Assembly (NCBI RefSeq): GCF_020715565.1
Contig: NZ_CP085839.1
Coordinates: 310,001-374,000, forward strand
DNA: 64,000 bases
Direction: 5' to 3'
From: Nocardioides sp. Kera G14
GTDB lineage: Bacteria > Actinomycetota > Actinomycetes > Propionibacteriales > Nocardioidaceae
Shown: positions 8,216 to 16,513 of the stretch, one piece after another
Layout of the letters: each line of letters begins with the position of its first letter
Position numbering within the stretch: position 1 is the first letter of the stretch
Notes under the pieces: generated by a model
Seen by the model: the letters and a program-made list of their open reading frames with translations, nothing else
Database searches by the model: none
What the model was told of the DNA's origin: nothing
Program-made: the position numbers and the translations under genes

Positions 8216-8459
8216 CGAGACCAAGGCGATCATCACCCGCCTCAAGCGGGCCAACGGCCACCTCGCTGCGGTGATCCGCATGCTCGAAGAGGGATCGGAG
8301 TGCGAGGACGCACTGACGCAGCTCGCTGCGGTGAACAAGGCGATCAGCCGGGGTGGCTACGCACTGGTGGCGACGGGGCTCGAGAAATGCCTAGCGGACG
8401 GCGGGCGTGAAAGCGTCGACACCAAGAAGATGGAGAAGCTCTTCCTCGCCCTTGCGTGA
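8199..8459 (+). CDS. csoR: CsoR/RcnR-family metal-sensing repressor
   Basis: This 86-residue all-helical protein of the DUF156 family has LKRANGHLAAVIRMLEEGSECEDALTQLAAV, typical of CsoR/RcnR. The first helix carries the conserved Cys (SECED), the second a region where Cu sensors have HxxxC. Here the matching stretch reads YALVATGLEKCLADG, so the second Cys is present but the preceding His is not obvious. Metal choice is therefore uncertain. GGAGG precedes the ATG at 8199. The two C5-G5 boxes at 7725 and 7759 are the expected targets. Confidence 0.85.
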   Translation: MRLEPDETKAIITRLKRANGHLAAVIRMLEEGSECEDALTQLAAVNKAISRGGYALVATGLEKCLADGGRESVDTKKMEKLFLALA

Positions 8460-8650
8460 GGCGCACTCGCGTCGCTGTCCTAGCCTGCGACGCGCTGTGA
8501 AGAGGCCGCTCGCGGCCCCGGCTGAGCCGCGGGTGGCAACAAAATGGCAACAGAACCCCGGAAAATGGCCTCTGACCTGCGGTTTCATCGATTTTCGATC
8601 GTGACCGTCACGGTCACATCGGCCAATTTTTCGACTTTCACGGCGGTAGC
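8460..8650. other. Gene-free stretch with AT-richer segment
   Basis: I see no gene. The segment from about 8533 is richer in A and T than its neighbours and contains ATCGATTTTCGAT and GTGACCG-TCA-CGGTCAC short inverted repeats. Such a stretch next to a tRNA fragment is common at the junction of an integrated element. Confidence 0.35.
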
Positions 8651-8677
8651 GCCGGTTCGAATCCGGTACGGGGTACA
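8651..8677 (+). other. tRNA 3'-end-like fragment, possible attachment-site scar
   Basis: GCCGG-TTCGAAT-CCGGT reads as a complete T-arm with a 7-base loop. It is followed by ACGGGGT, A and CA, as the 3' acceptor strand and tail of a tRNA would be. No matching 5' half (about ACCCCGT) lies at the right distance upstream, so this is not an intact tRNA gene. I interpret it as the 3' part of a tRNA used as an attachment site, with the metal-resistance block on its left. Confidence 0.45.
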
Positions 8678-8685
8678 AAGGAACC

Positions 8686-9204
8686 GTGGACATCACCGAA
8701 CTGATCCTCTTCCAGCACCAGGAGCAGCGCCGCCAGTTCGCGCTGCTCGATGAGATCCCGCCCGCGGACACCGAGACGCTTGGTGCGCTGTGGAGCCGGC
8801 TGAAGGCGTTCCTCGAGGTGCACGCCGAGGCTGAGGAGCTCTACTTCTATCCCGAGGTGCTGCGCCTCGGGCAGGGCGCCCCGGGCACCGACCAGGATGG
8901 TCCCGAGGCGGAGACCGAGGATGCGATCAAGGATCACAACGAGATCCGCGACGGCATCCGCAAGGCCGACGACAACCCGGTGGGCAGTGACGGCTGGTGG
9001 GAGGGCGTCCGTGAGGCACGTGAGGCCAATGACGACCACATGGGCGAGGAGGAGCGCGAGGACCTCGCCGACTTCCGGCTGCATGCCGACCTGAAGACCC
9101 GCCACGAGATCGCGTTGAAGTTCGTGGCCTATGAGGCCAAGCACTGGGGTGGAGTCAAGCCGGTGGACAAGGACCCCGAGGAGTACGTGGAGCAGCACGG
9201 CTGA
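8686..9204 (+). CDS. Hemerythrin HHE-domain protein
   Basis: This 172-residue cytosolic protein has the HHE pattern of a diiron four-helix bundle: a first His in LFQHQEQRR, a second in VHAEAEELYFYPE, DHNEIRDG, DDHMGEEEREDL and a later His in KTRHEIA. These residues fit iron ligation, so it may bind oxygen or nitric oxide or buffer iron. The start is a GTG nine bases after the tRNA-like fragment. It converges on the molybdopterin oxidoreductase gene with only seven bases between them. Confidence 0.88.
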   Translation: MDITELILFQHQEQRRQFALLDEIPPADTETLGALWSRLKAFLEVHAEAEELYFYPEVLRLGQGAPGTDQDGPEAETEDAIKDHNEIRDGIRKADDNPVGSDGWWEGVREAREANDDHMGEEEREDLADFRLHADLKTRHEIALKFVAYEAKHWGGVKPVDKDPEEYVEQHG

Positions 9205-9211
9205 GACTGAG

Positions 9212-11734
9212 TCACTGGATGCGCCTCGGTCCCATGACCGCCTCGACCCGGGCGGGGACGTACTTGTGCCACGGCGTCCCGGCGAACTTGTCCCGGCGCC
9301 TCGCTCCGGACAGCTCATTGAGGGCGACGCCGGTGCGGACCCGCTCGCCGTTCTCGTCGGGGTAGTCGGTGCCCAGGCCGTTCGGGAGCGAGACGTGGCC
9401 CGGCTGCATGATGTCGGTGATCTCCACGCCGACCTCGGCGGAGCCGGTCTCGGTCGTCACGCGGACCAGGGACTCGGACGCAAGGCCGAGGCGCTGCGCG
9501 TCCAGAGGGCTGATCCGCAGCGCACCGCCCGCGTCGCGACGACGCCACGACGGATCGCGGATGATGTCGTTGGCCGTGAACGCCCGGCGCTCGCCGGCCA
9601 TCAGCACGAAGGGGAACTCCTCGGTGGTCCACGACGAGGGCGTCTCGGCGAGGGCGCGCAACTCCGGCAGGAGCTCGGGGATCGCGATGGTGAAGCGGTT
9701 GTCGCTGCGTCTGACGTAGTCCCACGCGTTCTCCCATTCGTCGACGGTGAACGTCACGCCCGAGCGCTCACGCAGGATCGCCTCGAAGAGCTGCTGTCCG
9801 GCGTCGAGTGCCGGGCCCGTGAAGCCGGCACGGGCGACGGCGTCGGGATACTGCAGGCTGCACAGATGGGAGGCGCCCCACAGGATCGCGGCGGCGCGGG
9901 CCCCATCGGGCAGGGTGAGGCCGAGCGTCTCGTAGAGCACGTAACCGACCATCCGCAGCAGCGCTGGGTCGGCGGTGGCGGCGGAGAAGAAAGCCAGCGC
10001 GAAGGCGTCGGTGCCGGCCTCGAGCGCGGTTCGCAGCCGGGCCAACAGCGCCTCGTCCACGGCGTCCAGCTCCCGCATCACACGGGCGTAGATCTCGGCT
10101 TCCGGCAGGGTTCCGGGCAGGGGATCGACCACGGGGCCCCGCAGTTGGAACGAGTTGTGCGGGAACTCCATGTTGAAGAAGGTGCACTCCCACTTCTCGA
10201 ACTGGCTCGACGCCGGCAGCACATAGTCCGCCGTGCGTGCAGTCTCGGTGAAGGCGACGTCGACGACGACCGTGAGGTCGCAGGCGCGCATCGCCTCCTT
10301 GAAGCGCTCGGAGTCCGGCAGCGAGTGGGCCGGGTTCGAGCTGTCGATCCACATCGCCCGCAGCCGCTCGGGGTGGTCGGTGAGGATCTCCTCGGCGATC
10401 GAGTTGGCCGGGATCATGCCGGCGATGACGCGGGCGCCGGTGACCGGCGTGGTGCGCTCGGCCCGCGGATAGGCCTCCGCGGTGAGCATGTCGCTGAGCA
10501 CCGGTGCGAGCCGAGCGAGCAACTGGCGCGCCACGGCATTGGTGGCGCCGCCGGGAAGCGGGGAGGCACAGGCCAACGACGTCGTACGTGAGAGGGCACT
10601 GGCGCCGGAGGCGACGCCACGGGCGAGCGCCTTCTTCGTCAGCTTCTTCACCCCAGTCGAGCTCGGCCGAGGCTGACGTCGCGGATCGGCCGGTGGGGCG
10701 CCCGCGAGCGAGACGAACCACGAGTGCAGCGCCATGGTGCCGGGCTTGCCGAAGTTTCCGGTCAGGATCCAGAGCAGCTTGTTGAGGTACGACGTCAGCG
10801 TGCTGTTCGGCCCCTGCTGGGTGCCGAGGTCCTCGTAGGTCGCGGCACTCTTCGCGGTGGCGAAGCGCCGGGTGGCGGCACGGATCAGGTCCTCGGGCAC
10901 CCCGCACCTCTCCGCGTACGCCGACACCGGGATGTCCCGCAGCGCAGCGAGCACCTCGTCGGCTCCGTCGGTGTGCTCGGCAATGAACGCGTGGTCGAGC
11001 AGGTCCTCCTCGACGAGGACGCCGAGCATCGCGGCGAGAAGCCACGCGTCGGTGCCGGGCCGGACCTGGAGGTGGAAGTCGGCGAGCTCGGCGGTCTCGC
11101 TCCGGCGCGGATCGACCACGATCATGGCCCGCTCGGGATCACGCGCCATCTCGCGCAGCACCGGCCGTGCCCGGGGGAAGGAGTGCGTCTGCCACGGGTT
11201 CTTGCCGAGGAACATGACGACCTCGGCGTGCTCGAAGTCGCCCTTGGTGTGGGTGCCGTAGAGCTGGCCGTCGACCCACGCCTCGCCGGTCTTCTCCTGC
11301 GCGAGCGCATTGGAGTAGTACTTGGTGCCCAGCGCCGCGCGCAGCGACTGCCCGTAGGCCGCCGGCAGGTGGTTGCCCTGGCCGCCTCCGGCGTAGAAGA
11401 GGATGCGCTCGCCGCCGTACGTCTCCCTGACCGCGGTCAACCGCGCGGCGATCTCGGAGATGACCGTGTCCCAGTCGATCTCCTCGTACGTGCCGTCCCC
11501 ACGGCGACGCAGCGGGGAGCTCAGCCGGTCCCGACTGCTCTGGTAGCGGTCGAGGCGCAGCGGCTTCTCGCAGGTGTAGCCCTGCGAGGAGACGTGGTCC
11601 TTGTCGCCGCGAATCTTCGCCAGCCGGCCGTCGGCCACCTGGATCTCGAGGCCGCAGTTGCACTCGCACAGGATGCAGGCGCTCTTCTGCCAGGTCGGCT
11701 CGCCCACGCCGGGCGTCCCGAGGTAGGTGGTCAT
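9212..11734 (-). CDS. Molybdopterin oxidoreductase, formate-dehydrogenase/nitrate-reductase-like
   Basis: This 840-residue cytosolic protein begins with a 4Fe-4S motif (CILCECNCG, later Cys in GYTCEKPLR). It continues through the molybdopterin domain (GKNPWQTH, VVDPRRSETA, GNFGKPGTM) and ends with a dinucleotide-binding domain (ISPLDAQRLGL, SLPNGLG). No cysteine is visible in the stretch after YSNALAQEKTGEAW that would supply a Cys ligand to Mo, so the ligand is probably another residue. There is no Tat signal. It is last in a run TetR, flavin oxidoreductase, SRPBCC, this gene. The substrate is unknown; the context suggests oxidation or reduction of an organic compound. Confidence 0.85.
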   Translation of the reverse strand: MTTYLGTPGVGEPTWQKSACILCECNCGLEIQVADGRLAKIRGDKDHVSSQGYTCEKPLRLDRYQSSRDRLSSPLRRRGDGTYEEIDWDTVISEIAARLTAVRETYGGERILFYAGGGQGNHLPAAYGQSLRAALGTKYYSNALAQEKTGEAWVDGQLYGTHTKGDFEHAEVVMFLGKNPWQTHSFPRARPVLREMARDPERAMIVVDPRRSETAELADFHLQVRPGTDAWLLAAMLGVLVEEDLLDHAFIAEHTDGADEVLAALRDIPVSAYAERCGVPEDLIRAATRRFATAKSAATYEDLGTQQGPNSTLTSYLNKLLWILTGNFGKPGTMALHSWFVSLAGAPPADPRRQPRPSSTGVKKLTKKALARGVASGASALSRTTSLACASPLPGGATNAVARQLLARLAPVLSDMLTAEAYPRAERTTPVTGARVIAGMIPANSIAEEILTDHPERLRAMWIDSSNPAHSLPDSERFKEAMRACDLTVVVDVAFTETARTADYVLPASSQFEKWECTFFNMEFPHNSFQLRGPVVDPLPGTLPEAEIYARVMRELDAVDEALLARLRTALEAGTDAFALAFFSAATADPALLRMVGYVLYETLGLTLPDGARAAAILWGASHLCSLQYPDAVARAGFTGPALDAGQQLFEAILRERSGVTFTVDEWENAWDYVRRSDNRFTIAIPELLPELRALAETPSSWTTEEFPFVLMAGERRAFTANDIIRDPSWRRRDAGGALRISPLDAQRLGLASESLVRVTTETGSAEVGVEITDIMQPGHVSLPNGLGTDYPDENGERVRTGVALNELSGARRRDKFAGTPWHKYVPARVEAVMGPRRIQ

Positions 11735-11737
11735 GGA

Positions 11738-12196
11738 TCAGCTCTCCCTCTGTGCACGGGCGACGGAGCGCTTCTCGACCTGGTGCAGCACGGTCTTGAA
11801 GACGCCGCTGAACAGCACCTTGAAGGCCGGGTCTGCGAGACCGCCGACGAGGGGCAGCTCCACGGTGAAGACGGTCCTCCAGTCCACGCGCGTGCCGCCG
11901 GGCACCTCGGTGAACTCCACCCGGCCGAGGTCGTGGCGAGCCTTCGGGAACGACCAGGTGATCCGGTACTCCATCAGGTGCGGCCGCTCGAAGGCCGTGA
12001 TCTCCTCCCGCAGCTGGATCGCACCGGCGTTGAGCCGGCGGACCGCGCCCAGGCCGTTCTTCTCGGTGTGGCCGGGCGTGGTGACCTTGGAGGAGATCGC
12101 CATCGGCAGTTCGGAGAGCCGCTCGTGGTCGGTGTACTCGTCGAAGACGATGTCGATCGGGGCGGGGATCACCTTGGAGAGGGAGATGGTCTGCAT
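11738..12196 (-). CDS. SRPBCC-family hydrophobic-ligand protein
   Basis: This 152-residue protein has the start-domain-like pattern of the polyketide cyclase/SRPBCC fold: ISLSKVIPAPIDIVFDEYTD at the beginning, a central TPGHTEKNGLGAVR, and a long C-terminal helix (AFKVLFSGVFKTVL). Such proteins bind hydrophobic molecules in a deep pocket; some are enzymes. GAAAGGAAG seven bases before the ATG at 12196 gives the start. It lies between the flavin oxidoreductase and the molybdopterin enzyme with gaps of about 11 and 3 bases, so all are one operon and may act on one lipophilic substrate. Confidence 0.8.
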   Translation of the reverse strand: MQTISLSKVIPAPIDIVFDEYTDHERLSELPMAISSKVTTPGHTEKNGLGAVRRLNAGAIQLREEITAFERPHLMEYRITWSFPKARHDLGRVEFTEVPGGTRVDWRTVFTVELPLVGGLADPAFKVLFSGVFKTVLHQVEKRSVARAQRES

Positions 12197-12207
12197 CGGG
12201 CTTCCTT

Positions 12208-13458
12208 TCAGGCGCGCTTCGGTCGGAGGCTCTCGAGCCCGTTGTGCAGGAGGTACTGCCCGACGTTGAGGGCCGGGTGCCGGTCGGGCGCGGGCTCCTT
12301 GCCGTTGCCCATCCGCCACAGCTGGACGCTGTAGTAGGTGATCTCGGTGAGGTTGTCGAGCAGGCGGAGCCCTGTCCGGTGCGGTACGACGACACTCTCG
12401 TCAGTCCGTCCGGCGAGCACCTCGGCGGGGAAGTCGGGGTCGACGCAGAGCGGCCGACCGAGGCCGACCAGGTCGATCGCGCCGGACTCGAGTGCGTCCA
12501 CCATGCCGTCGGCGGTGCGGAAGCCGCCGGTGAGCATCAGGGGCAGCTCGGGGAGCGTGGCACGGACGCGCTCGGCGTACGCCATGAAATAGGCCTCGCG
12601 CTTGCGGGTGCTCTCCTTGAGGGACGGGTCGACGCCGAGCATCGCCGAGGTCGCGTAGGTTCCGCCGGAGATCTCGAGCAGGTCGATGCCCTCCTCGGCG
12701 AGCTTGTGGACGACCTCGATCGACTCGTCCTCGGAGAAGCCGCCCTTCTGGAAGTCGGCGGAGTTGAGCTTGATGCCGACGGGCACCTCAGCACCCACCC
12801 GCTCGCGCATCGCGCGGACGATCTCGAGCACGAAGCGGTGGCGCTTCTCGGGCGTCCCGCCCCAGTCGTCGGTGCGCCGGTTGGAGAGCGGCGAGAGGAA
12901 CTGGCTGATCAGGTAGCCGTGAGCACCATGGATCTGGACGCCGTCGAAGCCGGCCTCGACGACGATCTCGGCGGTGGTCGCGAAGCGGCGGATGATGTCC
13001 TTCACCTCGCCGCGGCTCAGGGCGCGGGGCGTGGCGAAGAGCTTGGCGCTGCCCGGCAGTGCGATCGCCGACGGGGCCACCGGGTGGGTGCCGACCGTGC
13101 GGGGGATCTGGCGACCGGGGTGGTTGATCTGCACCCACACCTTGGATCCGCCTGCCTTCGCGGTTGCGGCCCAGCGCTCGAGGTCGTCGAGGTCCCGGCG
13201 GTCCTCGACCACCACGTTGCCCGGCTCACCGGTCTGGTGCCGGTCGACCATGACGTTACCGGTGACGGAGAGGCCGACCCCCGAGTCGGCCCAGCGGCGG
13301 TAGAGGTTGTCGATCCGGCTGCCCGGCGAAAAGTCCTTGCGCCCCAGGCCCTCGCTGAGGGCCGCCTTGACGAGGCGGTTCGGGATCACGAACCCGTTGG
13401 GCAGCTCGAACGGCTCGGCGAGCGCGCGCAGGTCGGTCGTGGTGCGTGTGGCAGTCAT
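12208..13458 (-). CDS. NADH:flavin oxidoreductase, Old Yellow Enzyme family
   Basis: This 416-residue FMN enzyme shows the family's TIM-barrel motifs: IPNRLVKAALSEG at the start, VQINHPGRQ, FDGVQIHGAHGYLISQFLSP, RTDDWGG and a late DLVGLGRPL for FMN phosphate. Members reduce activated C=C bonds or remove groups from unsaturated substrates using NAD(P)H. The ATG at 13458 overlaps the stop of the TetR gene, so translation is coupled. The extra C-terminal 60 residues after the barrel have no iron-sulfur cysteines, so it is not of the large dienoyl-CoA reductase type. Confidence 0.88.
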   Translation of the reverse strand: MTATRTTTDLRALAEPFELPNGFVIPNRLVKAALSEGLGRKDFSPGSRIDNLYRRWADSGVGLSVTGNVMVDRHQTGEPGNVVVEDRRDLDDLERWAATAKAGGSKVWVQINHPGRQIPRTVGTHPVAPSAIALPGSAKLFATPRALSRGEVKDIIRRFATTAEIVVEAGFDGVQIHGAHGYLISQFLSPLSNRRTDDWGGTPEKRHRFVLEIVRAMRERVGAEVPVGIKLNSADFQKGGFSEDESIEVVHKLAEEGIDLLEISGGTYATSAMLGVDPSLKESTRKREAYFMAYAERVRATLPELPLMLTGGFRTADGMVDALESGAIDLVGLGRPLCVDPDFPAEVLAGRTDESVVVPHRTGLRLLDNLTEITYYSVQLWRMGNGKEPAPDRHPALNVGQYLLHNGLESLRPKRA

Positions 13459-14084
13459 CAGGCCTTCTTCCGGGGAGGGTCGAGGGGGAGCGAGAGGATC
13501 GCGCGGACGGCCGCCTCGATGCGCTCCTCGGTGGCCTGGTCGGGCTCGCGGCCCTGCATGAGGAGGCGCCGCAGCAGGCCGCCAGGTACGTCGACGACAC
13601 ACGCAACGACGGCTTCGACCGCCACACCGTCGCGGCGATCCCACAGACCCTGCGCGAGTGCGACGAGCAGACCGGTGAAGCGCTTCTGCTGTGCGGCAAG
13701 CTCGTCGACCACCTCCGGGGCCAGGTCGGCGGAGAAGAGCTGGTCGCTGCGCTGGCCGAAGAAGAGGCGCGCACTCGAGGCGTGGCGCTGCGCGAGCCGC
13801 ACGGGGGAGAGGGCGACGGCCACCACGGCGTCCTGCGGCTCGCCCGCCTCGCCGACCTCGCGGATGGCCTCCTCCATGAGGACACCGAGCCGCTCCGTGG
13901 CCCTCAGCCAGAGCCGCGCGAGCAGCTCCTCCTTGGAGCGGAAGGCATGGTAGATCGTGCCGTTCGACGCCCCCGCACTCGTGGCCAGCGTGCGCAGCGT
14001 GAGGCCCGCCGGATCACCGACGGTGACGAGCTGCTCGGCGACGTCGAGCAGGTCGTCGAGGGAGTGCAGTCGAGGGCGCGCCAT
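13458..14084 (-). CDS. TetR/AcrR-family regulator
   Basis: This protein of about 208 residues has an N-terminal TetR helix-turn-helix: LDDLLDVAEQLVTVGD, LTLRTLATSAGASNGTIYHAFRSKEELLA. The rest is the variable ligand domain. I prefer the ATG at 14084 (MARPRL) to one seven codons upstream because TetR domains usually start close to the first helix; neither has a clear ribosome binding site. It is first in the four-gene run, so it probably represses its own operon and is released by the operon's substrate. Confidence 0.85.
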   Translation of the reverse strand: MARPRLHSLDDLLDVAEQLVTVGDPAGLTLRTLATSAGASNGTIYHAFRSKEELLARLWLRATERLGVLMEEAIREVGEAGEPQDAVVAVALSPVRLAQRHASSARLFFGQRSDQLFSADLAPEVVDELAAQQKRFTGLLVALAQGLWDRRDGVAVEAVVACVVDVPGGLLRRLLMQGREPDQATEERIEAAVRAILSLPLDPPRKKA

Positions 14085-14225
14085 GGAGCCAGGATAATGG
14101 AACAACAGATCTAGAACACAAGGTCCAGTTTCGCGATCCGGTCTCTCGAGGCCCCGATTGGGAATCTCCGGAGACGTTCAGATACAGTTCCCTCGCTCTT
14201 GAAAGAGAGCGCAGCAACACAACCT

Positions 14226-14299
14226 GGCCCCGTAGCGCAGTTGGTTAGCGCGCCGCCCTGTCACGGCGGAGGCCGCGGGTTCGAGTCCCGTCGGGGTCG
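14226..14299 (+). tRNA. tRNA-Asp (GTC)
   Basis: A complete cloverleaf is visible: acceptor GGCCCCG with CGGGGTC (one G-T pair), D-arm GCGC-AGTTGGTTA-GCGC, anticodon loop CTGTCAC with GTC at 14260-14262, and T-arm CGGG-TTCGAGT-CCCG. The CCA end is not encoded; the following bases read CCG. Confidence 0.97.
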
Positions 14300-14305
14300 C
14301 CGACC

Positions 14306-14336
14306 AGAAGCCGCTCAGGAGACTGAGCGGCTTCTG
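14306..14336. terminator. Strong hairpin after tRNA-Asp
   Basis: A perfect 13-base stem (AGAAGCCGCTCAG with its complement) closes a GAGA loop. It lies seven bases after the tRNA and 14 bases before the stop of the converging membrane-protein gene, so it can end both transcripts. No long T-run follows. Confidence 0.8.
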
Positions 14337-14349
14337 TCATTTCACCGGC

Positions 14350-15291
14350 TCACTTCCTTGGTTGCTCTCCAGGCCGGCGGGCCCGGGCGACGGAGAGCGT
14401 GAGGATCGGCACGACGATCCACGCGGTGACGATCGCCCAGGCGCGAGGCGTGCCGGCGCCGCCGTCCAGCAGGGCGTCGGAGGCGAGCTGCAGACCGGAG
14501 CCGTGCAGGAACCACGGGGTGATGGCATGCCACGGCTCCGGCACCATGAGCGCCGGGGTGAAGCGGCCCAGCGGAGCTGCGACGAGCAGGAAGAGCATCG
14601 CCGACACGGCGAGGCCGCCGAGGCCGAGCAGCGCCTCGAGTGCAGTGGTGGTGATCGCGGCAGCGACGACGAGCAGGAGCACGACGAGCTGGAGCGGCCA
14701 CGGCCACGCCAGGCACGCTACCGCGGCGACCAGGCCGACCGCGGTGAACCCGGCGACCCGCACGACGCCGGCACGCAGGGTCGTCTCGAACGTGCCCCGG
14801 CGCCACGTCGCCACCACGGCGCAGAGGAAACCGAGGACGAGGGTGGCCAGCGTGACGACGTACGGGATCCGGTGGTCGTGCTGCGCCGGCACCGTCGACG
14901 TGTGGAGCGTGCGGCCGAGACCGCTCTCGACCTCCTCGACGGCCTGTTCCAGCGCGCGCCGCCCCTCGGTCCCGACGGCCGCGGAGACGTGAAGCGCGTC
15001 AGCGTCCTTGAGCAGGTCGACCACGACGGCGGCGTCGGCCCGCCCATGCCGTACGTCGTCCAGCGCCCGTTCCTCGGAGTCGTCAGCCCGCGCGTCGAAC
15101 GGGCGGCCGGACAGTGCGTTGGCGTTCTCCACGAGTGCGGTCGAGACGATCGGCGGGGCGACGATGACCAGTCGCGCGCCGACGGGGGTGGCGGAGGGGA
15201 GCGTCCAGGCCAGCACCGCTGCGGCCACGGCGGCCAGCCCGAGCACGGCGAGCCAGGCGTGCGCGGCGCGGTTGCGGTGCGCGCTGGTCAT
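14350..15291 (-). CDS. Integral membrane protein with ABC-2-permease-like layout
   Basis: This 313-residue protein has one N-terminal membrane helix (residues 12-30), an extracytoplasmic domain of about 115 residues, then five more hydrophobic segments. That layout is like ABC-2-type permeases of the YhgE/Pip kind, but no ATPase gene is next to it. It diverges from the gene at 15329 with 37 bases between them. I do not recognise a specific family; export of an envelope compound is only a guess. Confidence 0.6.
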   Translation of the reverse strand: MTSAHRNRAAHAWLAVLGLAAVAAAVLAWTLPSATPVGARLVIVAPPIVSTALVENANALSGRPFDARADDSEERALDDVRHGRADAAVVVDLLKDADALHVSAAVGTEGRRALEQAVEEVESGLGRTLHTSTVPAQHDHRIPYVVTLATLVLGFLCAVVATWRRGTFETTLRAGVVRVAGFTAVGLVAAVACLAWPWPLQLVVLLLVVAAAITTTALEALLGLGGLAVSAMLFLLVAAPLGRFTPALMVPEPWHAITPWFLHGSGLQLASDALLDGGAGTPRAWAIVTAWIVVPILTLSVARARRPGEQPRK

Positions 15292-15328
15292 GGCCAGACC
15301 CTAGGCGTGTCTCGGGGATGATGGGCGC

Positions 15329-16486
15329 GTGAGGGTGGGATGGCGCACGCAGGTGCTGCTCGTGATCGTGCCGACCATGGTGCTCGCCGTCGCCCTGATC
15401 ACGCTCCTTCCCGACCGCGAGGCTGCCTCCGTCGCGGCTCCATCGCGGGCGAGCGAGACCCGCTGCATCCCCTTCAGCCCCGCGACCGACGTCGACCGGC
15501 TCAACACGCTCGTCGGCTCGCTCCGCGGCGGCGGCGAGTTCCAGGGCGCCGACGTCGGGGCGGACGTCGAGCTCTCGGACGGACGCAGGCTCTGGGTCTT
15601 CGGCGACACCCTGCAGGCGACCTCCGGGGGGTCGCGTTTCGTGCGCAACTCGATGCTCGTCTTCGACACCTCGTGCGCCTCCGTCGTCGTGCCCGCCTCG
15701 CACGGCGCGGTGATCCCCGACCGCGGCGACGGCGTCGGCTACTGGCCGATGTCGATCGCGAAGGTGGCGCGCGCCGGCTACGACCTCATCGGTGTCACCG
15801 CGAACAGGGTGCGCTCCGACGACGGCAAGGTCGGCGACGCCTTCGCCTTCCACAACCTGGGGCCGGCGGTCGCCGTCTTCATCGTCCCGACGGGCGGCGT
15901 GCCGCAGCTGCTGCAGGTGGAGGACATCGGTCCTGACGACACCGACCGCGCGCGTCCGGCGTGGGGCGCCGCAGTCGCCGTCCAAGGCGATTGGGTCTAC
16001 CTCTATGGGACGGCGAATTCCGGTCAACCGTTGGTCTTCGGCTACTCGCTGCAGGTGGCGCGGGTGCGCGCCGACGACATCCTCGACCTCTCGAAGTGGC
16101 GCTACTGGAACGGCTCGGCCTGGGGTCGGTCGCCGTCGAAGGCGGCGGTCCTGATCCCTGCCGTCGGCGGTGTCTCCCAGACGTTGAGCGTCTTCGAACA
16201 GGCCGGCAGCTGGTACGCCGTCAGCAAGCGTGACGAGTTCGTCGGCTCCGACCTCGTCGTCTGGAAGGCACCCGCGCCGACCGGTCCCTGGGTCGCGGGA
16301 CCGGTCGCCGCGAAGATCCCGTCGGGCTCGAGCGAGCTGCGCTACATGCCGCTCGCGCACCCGGACCTGCTGCCCGAGCCGGGGACGGTCGTCGTCTCCT
16401 ACAGCCGCAACAACACCGACGTCGGCAAGGTGGCTGAGGATCCGTTCCTCTACCGGCCCCACTTCCTCCGGGTGCCGCTTCCCTGA
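15329..16486 (+). CDS. Secreted or anchored beta-propeller-like protein
   Basis: This 385-residue protein starts at a GTG and has an N-terminal hydrophobic anchor (residues 8-27), then only extracytoplasmic sequence. Repeats such as LWVFGDTLQATSGG, YWPMSIAKVARAGYDLIGVTAN, and VVSYSRNNTDVG resemble DUF4185-like five-bladed propellers seen in carbohydrate-active and envelope proteins. No catalytic triad is clear. It is divergent from the membrane protein at 14350 and converges on the anti-sigma gene with a gap of 27 bases. A role at the cell surface is likely, but the function is unknown. Confidence 0.6.
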   Translation: MRVGWRTQVLLVIVPTMVLAVALITLLPDREAASVAAPSRASETRCIPFSPATDVDRLNTLVGSLRGGGEFQGADVGADVELSDGRRLWVFGDTLQATSGGSRFVRNSMLVFDTSCASVVVPASHGAVIPDRGDGVGYWPMSIAKVARAGYDLIGVTANRVRSDDGKVGDAFAFHNLGPAVAVFIVPTGGVPQLLQVEDIGPDDTDRARPAWGAAVAVQGDWVYLYGTANSGQPLVFGYSLQVARVRADDILDLSKWRYWNGSAWGRSPSKAAVLIPAVGGVSQTLSVFEQAGSWYAVSKRDEFVGSDLVVWKAPAPTGPWVAGPVAAKIPSGSSELRYMPLAHPDLLPEPGTVVVSYSRNNTDVGKVAEDPFLYRPHFLRVPLP

Positions 16487-16513
16487 CCCGCCATCCCGGC
16501 GATGCGTGGAGGC

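Noticed and set aside
8600..8677. Complete tRNA gene ending at 8677
   Set aside because: No 5' acceptor strand complementary to ACGGGGT, D-arm or anticodon arm is found at normal distances.
9131..12334. Long plus-strand open frames opposite the molybdopterin and SRPBCC genes
   Set aside because: Repetitive Arg/Gly/Val-rich sequence and no ribosome binding sites; the minus-strand frames match known families.
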